A DNA stretch of 64,000 bases from Gibbula magus. Its lineage: Eukaryota; Mollusca; Gastropoda; Trochida; Trochidae. The DNA is taken from positions 8,401,021 to 8,465,020 of the forward strand of contig OW388303.1 in the NCBI GenBank assembly GCA_936450465.1. The letters are read 5' to 3'. This document shows, one piece after another, positions 1 to 12,285 of the stretch (the first letter of the stretch is position 1; every line of letters starts with the position of its first letter). Under the pieces are notes generated by a model that had not been told where the DNA came from, ran no database searches, and was given only the letters and a program-made list of their open reading frames with translations. Both the position numbers and the translations under genes were made by a program.

Positions 1-1186
1 TTGAATCTTTTAATACCGTGAAATTATTGGGTTCAGATCGTTAATGGCTCAGTAGAGTTTAATCAAACAAGAAACACATGTCAGTGCATGGCTCCTGTTG
101 ATCAGGTATACCAAACCCACATGGAGAATGAAACAATTTAATAGAGCTTCCTGGTGATGAACACGACAAAACACTTTGAAACGTGCACTCCTGATGGACC
201 TGGATTGTTCAAATCCCATTTAGGCTCGTAAAATAGAAGTTTATAATTAACAAAATGATGCTCAAGATGTATTGTGAACAATTATGTTGGACACTCAAGG
301 AACTGCAATATAATTAGAACAATGGACTACTTTTTTGTTATGAGGTTCAAAGTCATGTCAGCTAAGTGAAATTCTGATGTCAAATATATTATACATACAC
401 TAATAATAAATCAGTTTTTTTGTCGTAACACACGCGTTTTACTTTTTTCGAATATATATAACAAATGCTTCTATACTGTATTCAAAATATAATCTGTACA
501 CGACTTATCTCACAACACTTGGGAGCAAAAAGTGTACAATATTATAAATGTAACATGATGTATTTTAAACAAAGGACGAAAATGTTGCAAGAAGATCACT
601 GAAACTCCCTGTTGTATTAGGTCTTTTACACTTTCTCAACTTTTTTTCAAAATTATATTGATTGTAAGTTGTTGTTGTCTACTGTTCAGTCACATTGACC
701 TAACCATATATAATACTCGAATGAAGTGCCTGCCACAGGCTGTCCACGGAAGGTGAAATCAACAATAGAAACTCACTTTTACCTAGAAAAGGTTGATGCC
801 TACTATTGGGTCGATCTCAGCTGACTTAAGGGCTATGTAGCCCTTACTTAAGTCGCTGCTGTCAAAATCTATTCGTACACTTTTCATATTTCTGATAATA
901 AGATGTTATGGATATTAATGGAACATAATTGTAAATTAATAGTTTACACACCATAGAATAACATGTTTTAAACTTGCACCAACTCCGTTTTAGTTTTATA
1001 TGTAATTAGTTGTCGAACATGACTAAGTATATACGAGTTTAACTTATATGTTTATTTCCATATCATATGTGAATGTTTCAACAGGATATATTGGTGATTG
1101 TAAGAGTTCAATATGCGAAAACCCCACTTGTCCTTGACACTACATGTTCTTATATTATTATACGACTTCATCACTTACTGGTCTAT
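1..1186. other. Intergenic, no gene seen
   Basis: AT-rich single-copy-looking DNA with stop codons in all frames at short intervals. I see no splice-flanked open exon, no RNA gene and no repeat that recurs elsewhere in the window. Confidence 0.5.
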
Positions 1187-1189
1187 TTG

Positions 1190-1345
1190 CTACACTTTAA
1201 GGTGACAGTAGAAGCTTTACTGACAGTTCAATTTCTGTGACAGACAGATTTCTAATATGCCATGCTCAGGGTCACCCTCATGACAATTGTCCAATGCTAC
1301 TAAATCAATTGCTGGGGCAAAGATCAGCAGTGTCACATTGACAAA
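1190..1345 (+). repeat. Old dispersed repeat, pair of 7135-7320
   Basis: The stretch sharing 'gacagaca.atttctaatatg' and then 'aaat.aattgctg.ggcaa' recurs in the same order near 7.15 kb. The two copies are diverged with small indels, so this is an old dispersed or duplicated sequence without coding capacity. Family unknown. Confidence 0.4.
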
Positions 1346-1786
1346 TTCTGGTACATGTAACCTCGATAGTTCCTCTAATCATTGTTTTGCACATATTTGT
1401 TGGAATACGGATGTATTGAAATCAGAAATACTTTTCTAAATACATAATTTTGTTAATTACCTGTCAGTTTAATCAATACGTCTCGTATGTTCCAACATAC
1501 ACGTCACTTTTATTCGATGACTAAGGGTCAATGATTACTATTCTTCAATTCGCAAGATTTCTTCTTCTCCATATGCGCATGCATTCTCTCAACTCTTCGG
1601 TCTATTGAACACACAAATCTAGTAAAATAATTATAAAAATGGATCGACCATATGATTATGGTATGTCACGTCTTCCATTACACTAATGAACATGATCTAT
1701 ATTTACACTAATATTTTAAAGCATGATGCCTTATTCGGATAATATTTAGTTTAATGTTCTAAACTAATAAAGAACTATACATAGAA

Positions 1787-2168
1787 TACTAAACGATGTC
1801 CCGTTTGATAACATGTTTATGAAACGAATGAATGGTTTGGTATTTTAACGAGCGAAAGCGAGTTAAATACCGATGTCATTGACGAGTTTTATAAACTTGT
1901 TATCAAATGGGACCGAGTTTAGTATTTTATGTATTACTCAATGATGTAAATGGTGCTGAATTGCAAGAACGTCGTTTTTAGTGACGCTCACTTGCAAATA
2001 GGTCATACGCTATTGCAGTCGCGCGGCTAACATTGTGACGTCAACCATAAACGACTATGACGTCTAGCACCAATTATGACATAACGACAGCACGCGGTGG
2101 TATCACTCATGTGTGTAACCACATTATTGTTATCTAATGAGTGATCTCACCACGTTTGAGTAATAAAT
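1787..2168. mobile_element. MITE-like element: hairpin module plus TIR module
   Basis: Two parts can be seen. From about 1787 to 1925 there is a nested fold-back: outer arms of about 35 nt (1787 side against the 1890-1925 side) and an inner palindrome around 'aacgagcgaaagcgagtt'. From about 1925 to 2168 a second module has inverted ends (tgtattactcaa against ttgagtaataaata) and two TGACGTC motifs in a locally GC-rich core. The same two-part architecture occurs at 60.42-60.83 kb. No protein is encoded. It is probably a non-autonomous DNA transposon. Confidence 0.55.
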
Positions 2169-2307
2169 ACAAATATAAACTGACAAAAAAACATAACATA
2201 ATTTCAGTAATAAAAGCAAGACAGAGTATTCATTATAAGCCTCTTTATTGAAAGTAAACCCAAATTATGAATAATGATAGTTTGAATTTATAATGTGAGA
2301 TTATTCA

Positions 2308-2358
2308 CATTGATGTGCGCTGTGTGCTGTGTGCTGTGTGCTGTGTGCTGTGTGCTGT
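2308..2358. repeat. Minisatellite, 7-bp unit (gtgctgt)n
   Basis: At least six uninterrupted copies of the heptamer gtgctgt occur directly beside the LINE fragment at 2370-2515. On the minus strand this lies 3' of the LINE coding remnant, so it could be its simple-repeat tail. Confidence 0.8.
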
Positions 2359-2369
2359 TCAACATTGGA

Positions 2370-2515
2370 AAGCGTCCCTGAAACGATAGGTTTCAAGTCC
2401 GTTCTTAAATGTTCATACATTCAGAGACAGTTTGATATCTTCTGGGAGTTTATTCCACAAATTGGTTGATAATCTTGTTCTTGCGTTGTCGTATTTATAT
2501 TTTCGATTGAGAATT
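2370..2515 (-). pseudogene. LINE ORF2 C-terminal fragment
   Basis: The minus-strand translation reads TRLSTNLWNKLPEDIKLSLN, then a stop, then TFKNGL. This is the 'LWN.LP..I..S.SL..FK..L' block found at the extreme C terminus of reverse transcriptase ORFs in L2/CR1-type non-LTR retrotransposons. An internal stop and the absence of upstream RT sequence mark it as a 5'-truncated dead copy. A related fragment is at 24.47-24.69 kb. Confidence 0.6.
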
Positions 2516-2758
2516 CCAGATGTTAATAATAATTTAAATGACTATCGTTCATAAAAGATCGTTCATAATTGTCAATTAATAAGGAAGAAGCCTTAAGTTA
2601 AATTTGCTGCTCAAATTAAGTTCATATCTTCCGAATTTATTTACCACTAGATATGCCTCGGGGGAATTGGCCTGATGTTAGAATAAAAAAAGACCAAATA
2701 CATTCAATCGCAAAGGAAAGGTCACCTCATTTTCAACAGATTAAAATACGTTATACTT

Positions 2759-2971
2759 TCAGTCTGATTAAAATCGACCTTGTTCCGAGGAATAAAATTT
2801 GCAAATGTTTGCATCTACCGGGATACGAACAGGTTCTGTAGATTCCTCGCCACAAGCGTGGAAACCACCTACGAACGATACGAGTTCGTATCCCGGTAGA
2901 TGCACTATTTTGCAATTTTTATTTTTGCAATTTTTATTCCACGGAAAACCGTCAATTTTAATCAGACTGTT
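2759..2971. mobile_element. Fold-back repeat with ~80-bp arms
   Basis: The left arm (2759-2836) and right arm (about 2886-2971) are inverted copies: both begin at 'cagtctgattaaaat' and end at 'gcatctaccgggatacgaac' when read toward the loop. The loop is about 50 nt. The right arm has an extra 'gcaatttttatttt' duplication. Small ORFs on both strands are by-products of the palindrome. No target duplication was identified. It is probably a MITE or snap-back element. Confidence 0.65.
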
Positions 2972-4530
2972 ATACTTTTGTGGGAAAAAGTTGATTTTGA
3001 ATGTCTTTGATAGACACATGTTGTGTAAAGACGTACTTTCAATTCCAAACATCACTGTACGTTGCTTTTATTTTTACTCAAGTAAAATGTAAGTCAAAAA
3101 TAATAAATAAATGTAAATGTAGAAATTGTATTAGTATAACATGTTGCCGACATTAATAACCTACTTGGAATTTATTGACGCATATGCATCATTACATATA
3201 TCATAGAAAAAGAATAAAAATCCCCTTTTGACTCTCCCATCGCTTCTACATTCGAGATTAAAAACACAACGATTTCTCAAATTTTAGAAAGCCGTTTTTT
3301 TCGGAAATATGAACAGATAATGTTTTTAGAAATGTATCAGTTAGTTTAGTTGACCTCTGAAAACATGGGGTTATTCAGTTGATTTATCCTGTGGATTGAA
3401 ATATGTTGGATTTTGTATGGTGATGTTTCTTTTGCACTTGAGTGTAGACTATTCAATATCAATATGTCAGGTGAATTAGCGCCAATATAACGTCGATGGG
3501 CAAAGAGGATTACCCATCCTTACAGTAAAATTCTCGTTTGTGATTGGCAAGCAATCGATACGTTTCCTCATGAAACCAGCTGTCATGTTCACGGTGTATT
3601 TCATACCCATGTAAACTTAGGATAGTAATACAAGAATGCAATACGATTTCCATGGACGATTTCCGTATTGCACGATGACTTCCGTATTGCACGGCTGAGG
3701 GTTCTACTTTTCTCATACTTCGGCACTTCTCGGAACTTTCCGTACACATCACTGTTTTTCCAATTCAATCTTCGTAATATATTCTTTCATCGCACCGGTA
3801 ATAACGTTTCAAATAATGACGGATTTAGACATAATATTTACAACACATGTAGGAAAATAAACACTCATATAACCATTAATAAGGCAAACAGATAAACTCA
3901 TCGATGATGTTACATATATATGCATATACATAACAAATAATCATACAAATACAAATAATTTCTCAAATGTAACATTTATTAAAAATTACTAATATAACCT
4001 ATGTTATCATTTACAGTTGCAAACAACCCTAGATGCGAATTATAAATCATTTAATGAATATGATTTCATTGCAGAACTTGTACGAGCGCAGATGTCATTA
4101 AGATAATACAAATCAGATGGAATGAACTTCAATTGAGAATGAATTCTTCAGGGGATAATGATTTGGTAAGTTAAGAACCACATAATGCGGTTTGCATTAT
4201 CTTTAATGTCTTACAATACCATTCTGGTCTAATTAAACGAACATGATCACTATGAATGATTAATTTTAGATACATTAATTTTCCCAATTTCGTTTGGCAT
4301 AAATCTGAAACTATATAAATTATACAATTCAAGACAGAATGATGTGGTGTCACATTTCAGAGATTCGTTTACTTTAAAACTATCTTTGTACTAGATTACA
4401 TTTGTGTACTCATTTCACATGTGCCCACTCTGTTAATAGAAAGATTCAAATCAAACTGGTATCGATACGAGATTAGCCTCAGAAAGTACATTAGACAATC
4501 AAAAAGGACAATAACTCATTTCTTATGGAA
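2972..4530. other. Intergenic; small direct repeat at 3655-3705
   Basis: No gene is recognised. Around 3655-3705 the phrase 'ttccgtattgcac' occurs twice about 20 nt apart. At 3425-3446 there is a short match to the terminal sequence of the MITE at 17.80-18.37 kb (gtttcttttg, then gagtgta). Confidence 0.4.
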
Positions 4531-4534
4531 CACA

Positions 4535-4700
4535 CTGGTGTAGTGATTAGCATGCTATCGTCTCACCCCAAAGGTCTCATACTGTGTTGCGTTCCTCGGC
4601 AAGGCACTTCATCCACATTAGATTTAGTTCACCCAGCTGTTTAAATGGGTATCTAAACACGGGAAGTACGGACCAATATGATCGCGCGGAACACTTAGTA
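4535..4700 (+). mobile_element. SINE fragment with tRNA-like head
   Basis: A tRNA-like A-box region (gtagtgattagcatgctatc) is followed by the widespread SINE body 'ttcctcggcaaggcact', then 'cacccagctgtttaaatggg'. The same body type (cagtaaatgggtacc) is in the longer SINEs at 39.90-40.26 and 53.13-53.49 kb. The B box is degraded and the tail is missing, so this is an old partial copy. Confidence 0.6.
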
Positions 4701-4849
4701 GCGGCACCGAAAGTACAATTCCTTCAGGGAAATAACGTGCCACCAGTTAACAGTGCTTGCATTTGGTATTAGGTGTTAAACTGTTTATTTTATTATTCTA
4801 CCGTTTTTCTTATATAAGTTTTGGTCAGTTAAGGCAAACTTAATTTTCC

Positions 4850-5292
4850 AAACCGAGGCACCAGATTTTGTTGTTCACTCGCTTTTCCTCATTCGATACC
4901 AGTTGGAGTTACATATGTTATTTTATCGAGAAGTACTGCCTGTTGCCGAAAACTACCGTTGAGTTGGCGTATAGTGAGGATATGAAGGTGAAAACCGGAC
5001 AAAGCACGCTATTTACGCGCGTCAATTAGTAATTTTGAAAACTGAACAGGCAAAAAGACAAAATTTGGGTTGACAATGTAACATAGGTGATATATGTGCA
5101 ACTGTGCATCTAAATGGAAGGCGTAGAAGTGTCTGCGCATTCATAAGGCTTTTAGTCGAGTTTCATTGGAGTCAATTAATTTGGGATGAATATGCAAGTT
5201 GAGTGAAATTATTTTAAATGAAATCTGCACATTGGTACTTTGGCACGAATCAAAGCCAAATACAATATTATGAAAATGAATGTCACTTTGAT
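4850..5292 (+). mobile_element. MITE, relative of the TTAA element at 42.04-42.53 kb
   Basis: This region lines up over its whole length with the TTAA-flanked insert in the unit-A LINE. Both start aggcacc.. / aggtac.., share 'gaaaaccggaca', 'aaatttgggttga' and 'ggggatgaatatgcaag'-like blocks, and end near an inverted copy of the start. It is more diverged, and no clean TTAA flanks remain. No coding capacity. Confidence 0.55.
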
Positions 5293-5299
5293 TTAAAAG

Positions 5300-8200
5300 A
5301 ATAAAGCAGTGTTTATACACGCACAGAAACAAAACCTATTTGGTTAGTATTAGGTCGGTAAGCTTTGAAAACCTCTAGACCGTTACAGAGCTATTACATT
5401 TGAGTGTCCTTTCTGTCACTGTTACACTGTTTGTGAAGGCTGCTCACATACTGAGCTTGACTGTGTTAATGCCAGTTAATTCAAGTACAGTTTGTTCTGC
5501 TCAAACTCCCCAGACAGTTACTTTATATTCAAGACCAGGACTCAAGGGTACAGTAAGAACAGAAGTGTTGTCTCACACACTGAATCGTTTTATATGAATA
5601 TTTATCACTGTCAGTAATCGTAAAAAGCATGTAAGTAAGAGAACATAATTGGACCAGACATATGTCTGAGATACTCAAATGTACATCTGCATCTCAATTG
5701 TTTTCCAAACATGATGGTTTTACACAGGTTAACTTGAATAGTCAAAAAGTTATTTTCCAGTAGTCGTGCACATACACGTTAATGGAAATAAGGGTGTAAC
5801 ATTATAGCATGCACAGAATATATATATACTGGACATACCACATATCCATACACACATGCACATGCAAACTCGTTTTCTTAGATACAATGCAACAGTTATA
5901 AATAGAGGAAAATGTCCGGTGTTACTTACATAGCTTATATTATAGGTTATAATTCGAAATATGTTGGGTTTTAACTTCCATTAGGAATAAACGGTGTAGT
6001 TTGCTAGCCTAGGCAGTTAACTGAATGCACACAGTGGTTACTCTGCAAGATATTTACCATCACAAAACACTGGAGAATACATGTAGGTATCTATGTATCT
6101 TAAAATGTCATTATCCAGTCCTAATCATAAACATGACTTTGAACGTCCTCCATGAAGTTACAAATGTCCTCAAATGCGCTCCTTTATGCATGTAATTACA
6201 CATTGTGATAATTCACACGAAATATCCAATGCGTCCATGTCAAGATAAGTAGTACATATGAAACGTTCCTCTTGTTAACAACCCGGTCGTTGGTTACAGC
6301 ACTTAACATATAACACAGACATAATGAGGAAATAAAAGTTTACCTTTAATGAATAATTATGCATTTTATCTGTTACCTTTATAACTGTTTATATAGTTTA
6401 TATATGTTGATATACATGTAATATTGCTTTCACTTTGTACAGGAAATGATCGCATCGTTATGATCATTATTAACATTAATATTAACATACTATGAAAGAT
6501 TACGAGAGTTTATATATTTTAGAGATATACTTTGAAATATCATACAGCGTGAATATAAAGATTTCAAACATATCATAACTTACGTGACACGATGCTGATC
6601 AAATTTGGGATGACTCATCTCTGGACGTTTACATGTACATATCCACCCGACGAATGTTTATTTCTTAACAGCATATTGAATGTATTTCAAGGTTATCTAG
6701 AGTCATTCATTGGGAAATCAGCTTCGCTGGAAACTGCTCGTAAAATCTTCAAGTCATTCATACATTCAATCAGGGATATTTGTCAAATGTGTACTTTCAA
6801 ACTGTGTGCATTGTGACACCCATTTCGTGTTCTGTCTCTTTGAGAGATAAACATATAAAATGTCTATACTATTGTATGCTGCCTCAAGTATTCCCGACCG
6901 ATCACTCTATTAGGAAGGAAAACGTACATGTACAACTGAATACGGATACCATTGACATTACATTAAATGTTATAAGTTTATTAATAGAAGGCGCGGTAAT
7001 AAACAGAGGGGTTGCTGGAAATAGTATAAATAAATAAACAATGTGTTCATTTTCCATCCTAAACAAAGAATAGTTTGTATTCACCTCCTCTTCAAAGCAC
7101 ACAAATGTAAAATCCGAAAGTCGTTATTCTAATAACTTCATTCATTTATTTACGTTACAAAGTGACTTGTTATCCCTCAGTGACAGTCCTATTCCTATGA
7201 CAGACATGTTTCTAATATGTGGCCCTCGTGATAATACTCGTGTCAACGTCAATCCTTAGCAAATTGATTGCTGTGGCAAGTGAAGTCGCGTCAACAGCAT
7301 CCGTAGAGAGAACCGTATTGGTTAAAAAAAAGTCAACTTTGAGACGTGTCATATGCTATGTTGTTTGACACAATCGAAATGATGAATTAACAGAATTACC
7401 CGAATCATTCAATTTCACATAATATTATAGGTATCGGAACCATGAGTAGTAGTTTCTTCAATTTGTGCATTATGGCACGTTTTGCATTCCCAACATTTGA
7501 TCAAGTTGTTAAAGAACACATCGTACGAGAAAATAAATAAGTTAAGCCAGGACCTAAGAAGACAGAGGAGAACAGACTTGATATAAATGTAGATGTTGTG
7601 TATTGTATGTATTCAACTAAGAGTAATAAGAGGGGTAACACACAATGATCATGTATGAAAACATGTTTTATGGTTTTTAACATGTGATTCATACATTCAT
7701 CACAATTGATCCAACAATCAAATTGCTGTTGTTTGCGTCAACCCTATACAACCATCAACCATCTTCTGTTGACTTATGTGTTTTACCAATTAAATGTAAT
7801 TGCTTATACCTCATATCCTAATAAAGCCGATTGGCCTGTGCACTGCACATCCTCATTGTAAAGATAATCACCCCTTCAAAACAAGGCATGCACCACTTCA
7901 ATAAAGCTTACTCACCAGTGTCTTTTATACTATATACCCTGTGTTATATATGCATTGCAAATTAACATCGTGTAACTAACTCCTGCTTTTTGTATTCCCC
8001 ATTGTAGGTGTTGAAATGGTACTCACAATTGTTAATATTCTGCAAAAATGTTGCCTATACATCTTGTTATGCTACACATAACATCCGTTTGAGGAGCAAG
8101 TATATACTCCGAAACGTTGTGTACATCTTCACAATGAAGAAGTTGGTAGACGGAAAATCTATGTATTTCACTGCTAAATGCCCTTCAGAAACTTAAGTCA

Positions 8201-9260
8201 TTCATTACCAAAAGGACTCGTGTTGTTCTAAGCTTAAAGCATTGACTTAGGGGTTTGACAGTACACCCTCGCCACTGGAAACGAATTGAGATAGAATGAA
8301 ACTCTTGGAGAGTCCTTGAAATAGTAAGTGCATTCTAAACATGCTGACTAAAGTTTGAAGGTATTCCAATTATCCGCTCAACACTTCTGACTTGCCAAGA
8401 TGTTGTGAAAAGAGCAAAACTTTCGAGACAATTTGAAGTGGAAACTACCTTCAAAATGCATGTTAATAATCCAACGGCATTATAAATATTCTATCTGTCT
8501 CCTCATCATTTGAATTGCAAACCCAAGCTAACTGGTCCGGGGTGTACAAGAATACTGATTCTGCTTTATCCATGCCAATTTCGAATATTTGTCAATTTGA
8601 AGTTTCTTTATTGGGAGCCGTAGGCAAGACGATTTCAATAAGTCTCTCAATAGACATGCAGTAAGGTCGATGATGAGTTTTCCCGATAAATCATTTAAAT
8701 AAAATCTTTACATTGTTACTTATATGAATTATTTTATAAACAAATGTATATTATACAGAAAATGATAGAACCCCGCCGACCCCTACGGACATGTAGGGAT
8801 GATACATGTATGTATTTAATCGTGGCGTTTAATACCTTACATAATACATGAATAAAGGGAAAATAAGTTCGATATATAATGAGAATGACAAATCCCGTCT
8901 TCGTCATGAGAGCAGAGACAATACTTTGCAATGTTTCTGCATAAAAGTATTCCTTTCATTGCCACAAATGTCTGCACAGAAATTCAAATTTCACCGCGAA
9001 TCACTATTTCTCTAGCCATTTTCATATTTAGTTAGTCAATTGATAATCAAGAGAAGTGAATAAAAGTTGTGTATTACAATTCCAAATATAATTTTCATTT
9101 TGAATATTCCACAGTTACTCAGGCAGCCATTCGTCTGATGCTTCTACGTGTTCCCTTAACAAGTACAAGTCTGATTACATGATATTACAAGCTTACGTTT
9201 GAAATAAGACTTCCCCTATGACGACCTGGAGACCAATCTTGCCGCTGGCGGTATATCTAA
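5300..9260. other. Long intergenic stretch, no convincing gene
   Basis: Only short ORFs occur, and none has paired splice signals or recognisable motifs. The one recurrent piece is the 7135-7320 copy of the repeat at 1190-1345. Composition is AT-rich throughout. Confidence 0.45.
7135..7320 (+). repeat. Second copy of dispersed repeat (see 1190-1345)
   Basis: It shares 'gacagacatgtttctaatatg' and the 'aaattgattgctgtggcaa' block with 1190-1345, in the same order and spacing. Diverged, non-coding. Confidence 0.4.
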
Positions 9261-9275
9261 TATCACAGGTCATTG

Positions 9276-9488
9276 TTAACAAGTCGGCGTCTGTAGACGT
9301 ATTGAAAACAAGTGATCTCGAATATTCCAGACGAGAGCGATTGCTTTGACATCAGCGTTTCCTTTCGGCTGGACACCAGGGAGCAGCATGACAGCGAACA
9401 GTTGCATTTCGGAAATATCCTCCCCAAAATCTTTCTTAGTGCAGGTGTAATGTATTTGGACATTAATCGATGTCCTGTAGAGAGGCAA
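9276..9488 (-). other. Candidate isolated coding exon or exon relic
   Basis: A GC-richer island in AT-rich DNA. On the minus strand a pyrimidine-rich acceptor (tttgcctctctacag) at about 9478-9492 leads into a frame open for about 60 codons that includes KKDFGEDISEMQLFAVMLLP. All three minus frames are fairly open here and no matching donor or partner exon was found. I do not recognise a family. It may be a relic of a gene or chance. Confidence 0.2.
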
Positions 9489-10107
9489 ACTATAAATTGA
9501 TACATTTCAATTTACGCTTTTTTTTAACCGTTTTGTAATATTCGTTGAGACAGACTTCTTTCTTACCTTCCGGCTAACCGTAACAGTTTTTTAATCTCGT
9601 AAAATTACAACATGATGACTTCCTCTATTATAATTGTCCTCTTAAAGATCTAAATTTAGTTAATAACGTTCTCGTTTTGTTGCATCTGTTATAGTCATTT
9701 AGTGACTTTTGAAAACTATCTTTCTCATTCTTATTCAATTTCTAATATGCAAACTAAACTGAGGTACAAAAGGAAATTTACACCCTATTGTTTCACTCAT
9801 ACAGTAAAAATAACAAAACCGATATGATAGAACCGGGATATTATTTAATGTTCAATGATGACTGATTCGGCAAACAATCATACTCGTTTTATTCAAACAT
9901 GCAGAGTTAGAGTCACTGAAAGGACCAAGGGGTATAAAATCAGTTTTACACCAACCTGACCCCTACCATGTTTACAATGTTGTAAATTTGTGCGGATTTG
10001 AGTGTTCAGACAGCAAGAGGGTTGACAATTCCATCATTGCACCATATTTAAAACACTACTACGAGTGTTAAGGCATCCCTATATCAGTTGGATCACTTGA
10101 GCTACCT

Positions 10108-10151
10108 TCGAGTGACCATTTTAATGTGATTACATTAAAATAGCCACTCGA
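10108..10151. repeat. 20-bp-arm perfect-like hairpin
   Basis: Arms tcgagtgaccattttaatgt and acattaaaatagccactcga are inverted copies with one mismatch and a 4-nt spacer. It could be a MITE core or a cruciform-forming relic. No function is assigned. Confidence 0.6.
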
Positions 10152-10466
10152 CGGAATATTAACCAAACCATGTACATTCGTTTTGGAACTCTGTTCAGTG
10201 ATTCAGGAGTGTTATTAAGCCATTGGTAACACTTATTTACATTTTTATGAGATCACCTTATTAAAATAAGAAAGGCATTCTTCAGCGGCATTGTAATTCA
10301 TTTCTTTGCAGTTTACAAACTAAATACAGGTCCCGTATTGTATGTCACACATTCAAATTGTTTTCTCGGTGAGCAACATTTGAAACTATTTTTGTTTGTC
10401 TCTCGTTGCAAAAGATTTCATCCGCTGAGGAAAGCGAACATTTCCAAGTATGAGTAAGACAATGAA

Positions 10467-10612
10467 TTTATGGATGATCAACTTCTTTATTTAACAATGG
10501 TGACGTTTCATTAACGATGTTTATATGGTTATCAAGTACGATAACGGCATAAGGATCTATACCGAAACGTCGCCATTGTATCAATTTCATTAAGAAGTTG
10601 ATCTTTCATAAA
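10467..10612. mobile_element. Short inverted-repeat element
   Basis: The left end reads 'gatcaacttctttatt..acaatgg.gacgtttc' and the right end is its inverted copy (gaaacgtcgccattgt ... aagaagttgatc). The interior holds 'ttatcaagtacgataacg'. A related single piece is at 19374-19455. It resembles the hairpin and regulatory tails seen in invertebrate retroelements. No ORF. Confidence 0.5.
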
Positions 10613-10634
10613 CTCCCTGTCTTCTTCACCACGC

Positions 10635-10930
10635 CGGTGCGGGATAGCACAGTGGTCAGCGCGTTCAGCTTCGGATTAAGAGGTCCTTGGTTCGAATCAT
10701 GTCAGGGGCTCGGCAACTCTGCCTGCTGACATGCAGTGAGGTTTGGGTGCAATGCTACATTGAATTATGTGCAGTACCACCCATGATTCGCTAGTTCCAG
10801 TCGAGGCTGGCACATTTCACCGCAATTCATAACCACATGGTTCTGCGAGTTTTTTCCCTGCTATACTACTAGCAGCCGTGATATAAGTAAAATAACCTCG
10901 ATCAAAAGTGGCGTTTAACCCCACCTCACC
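10635..10930 (+). mobile_element. tRNA-derived SINE
   Basis: The head has a tRNA-like A box (tagcacagtggtcagcgcg) and B box (ggttcgaatc), followed by a body containing 'ggtttgggtgcaatgctaca' and 'cagtaccacccatg', and a 3' end in 'gtttaaccccacctcacc'. Copies of the same family are at 21.84-22.12, 40.35-40.58 and 53.59-53.83 kb. It is mobilised by LINE machinery in trans. No clear target-site duplication was found for this copy. Confidence 0.85.
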
Positions 10931-12264
10931 CCGACCCCACCCTCATCACACCAACTTCTGTTTCCAAGAATGCCACACAACACATTCATGACAATGACGA
11001 TGGGAATGAAGACATGTTTCTTTGGAACAACAATTAGCAATCATCAATTGTTGTAGATATAATAGTCATTGGAGGGAATCTGGATAACAACTTGTAATTT
11101 ATAGATCTCATAAATGAAACATTTAAACTGAAAATGAAAGGACCAATCAAGTCTCGTTTATATGAGGTATCACTTATGACCAATTGTGTAGATTCAAACT
11201 GAATTGTATTGGGGGAAAACGTACAGATTGCAAGTACGATCATTAAGCAACGTACATGGTTATATTTGAGTTCATGTGTTCTGTCACCTAGAATCGATGT
11301 ATGAATCTCTTAATATCAATCATTTTGTGTTACCTCCTCATTTCATTCATTCTTCAAACCTGTTTCAAAAACTTATAGTAGGTCTTCAAGTAACTGTAAC
11401 ATACTTGTGAATGAGGTATGTCTGAAATACGTAAGTGTTAATCTGTGGTATATAGTGAATATACGTGATATCGGCTCGATAATGTGGCATAAACAATGAT
11501 GTAATGGCTACAAACCAACATTACAACAGTTTGGTCACGTCCATTCAAATGAATACCAACAAACACGTATTGCTTGCTAAGCTACTTTATTGATGCATTT
11601 AAAGACATAACAGGTCGCCACTCAACATCAGGAATTCATTGCATGAATTAAGGTGGGTGGCCTCAATCGTCTTATGTTATGCTTAAAGACTGGACATTCC
11701 TTGGAAAAGAGAATAATAATAAAATTTTAATTAGCAATCAACCAATTGTAAGGAACACGGTTAAATGGAATTAAAGATTTACAGTCACATTACGTAACAC
11801 TACAAGTGGAAGACATTGACGACATTTATTCACATCATCTATTGAAAAACAATATGAATACATAACCGAGTAATATATTATTCTTAAAAGGACCTCACCT
11901 GTAACCTATAATTATACAAAGCGATCAGACAATATCCAATGCAGTTCAAAAGTATATCAAATGGTACGCATTTTGTCATTATTGCTGCATGTGTGTTATT
12001 TTCTCTGTAACTATATTTCTAGTATTGCTGTATTATATTACGTTCTATATCACATGTATATTGTTATAACTCTATCATGTTGTAAATACTTTGGAGAAGG
12101 TTGACTATGTTGGATAACGTAACCTAGTCCATTCCTTCATTAAATAGAATGTGCGTGAATACAAACACCTTGTACACCATGTATTACATTTGTTAGGTTA
12201 TGTTCAAAGGGAAAACCTAACTTCATTTATATTGTTTGGTAATGATATATTTTGGTTATGTGAA
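10931..12264. other. Intergenic / 3' flank of the QNWG gene
   Basis: No exon is recognised. It lies 3' of the minus-strand gene at 12.27-14.73 kb. Because a consensus donor follows that gene's stop codon, a 3'-UTR exon and the polyadenylation site may lie in here. An AATAAA on the minus strand occurs near 11824, which is a possible but unproven signal. Confidence 0.35.
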
Positions 12265-12285
12265 CTTACCTGTGTATATCGTTGC

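Noticed and set aside
2300..2360. CRISPR-like short repeats
   Set aside because: Contiguous 7-bp minisatellite without spacers in a eukaryotic genome.
2653..3092. ORFs on both strands around 2.7-3.1 kb
   Set aside because: They arise from the 80-bp inverted repeat; no codon structure or splice sites.
10640..10712. Possible true tRNA gene
   Set aside because: A and B boxes are present but the acceptor stem and anticodon arm do not fold properly and a SINE body follows.
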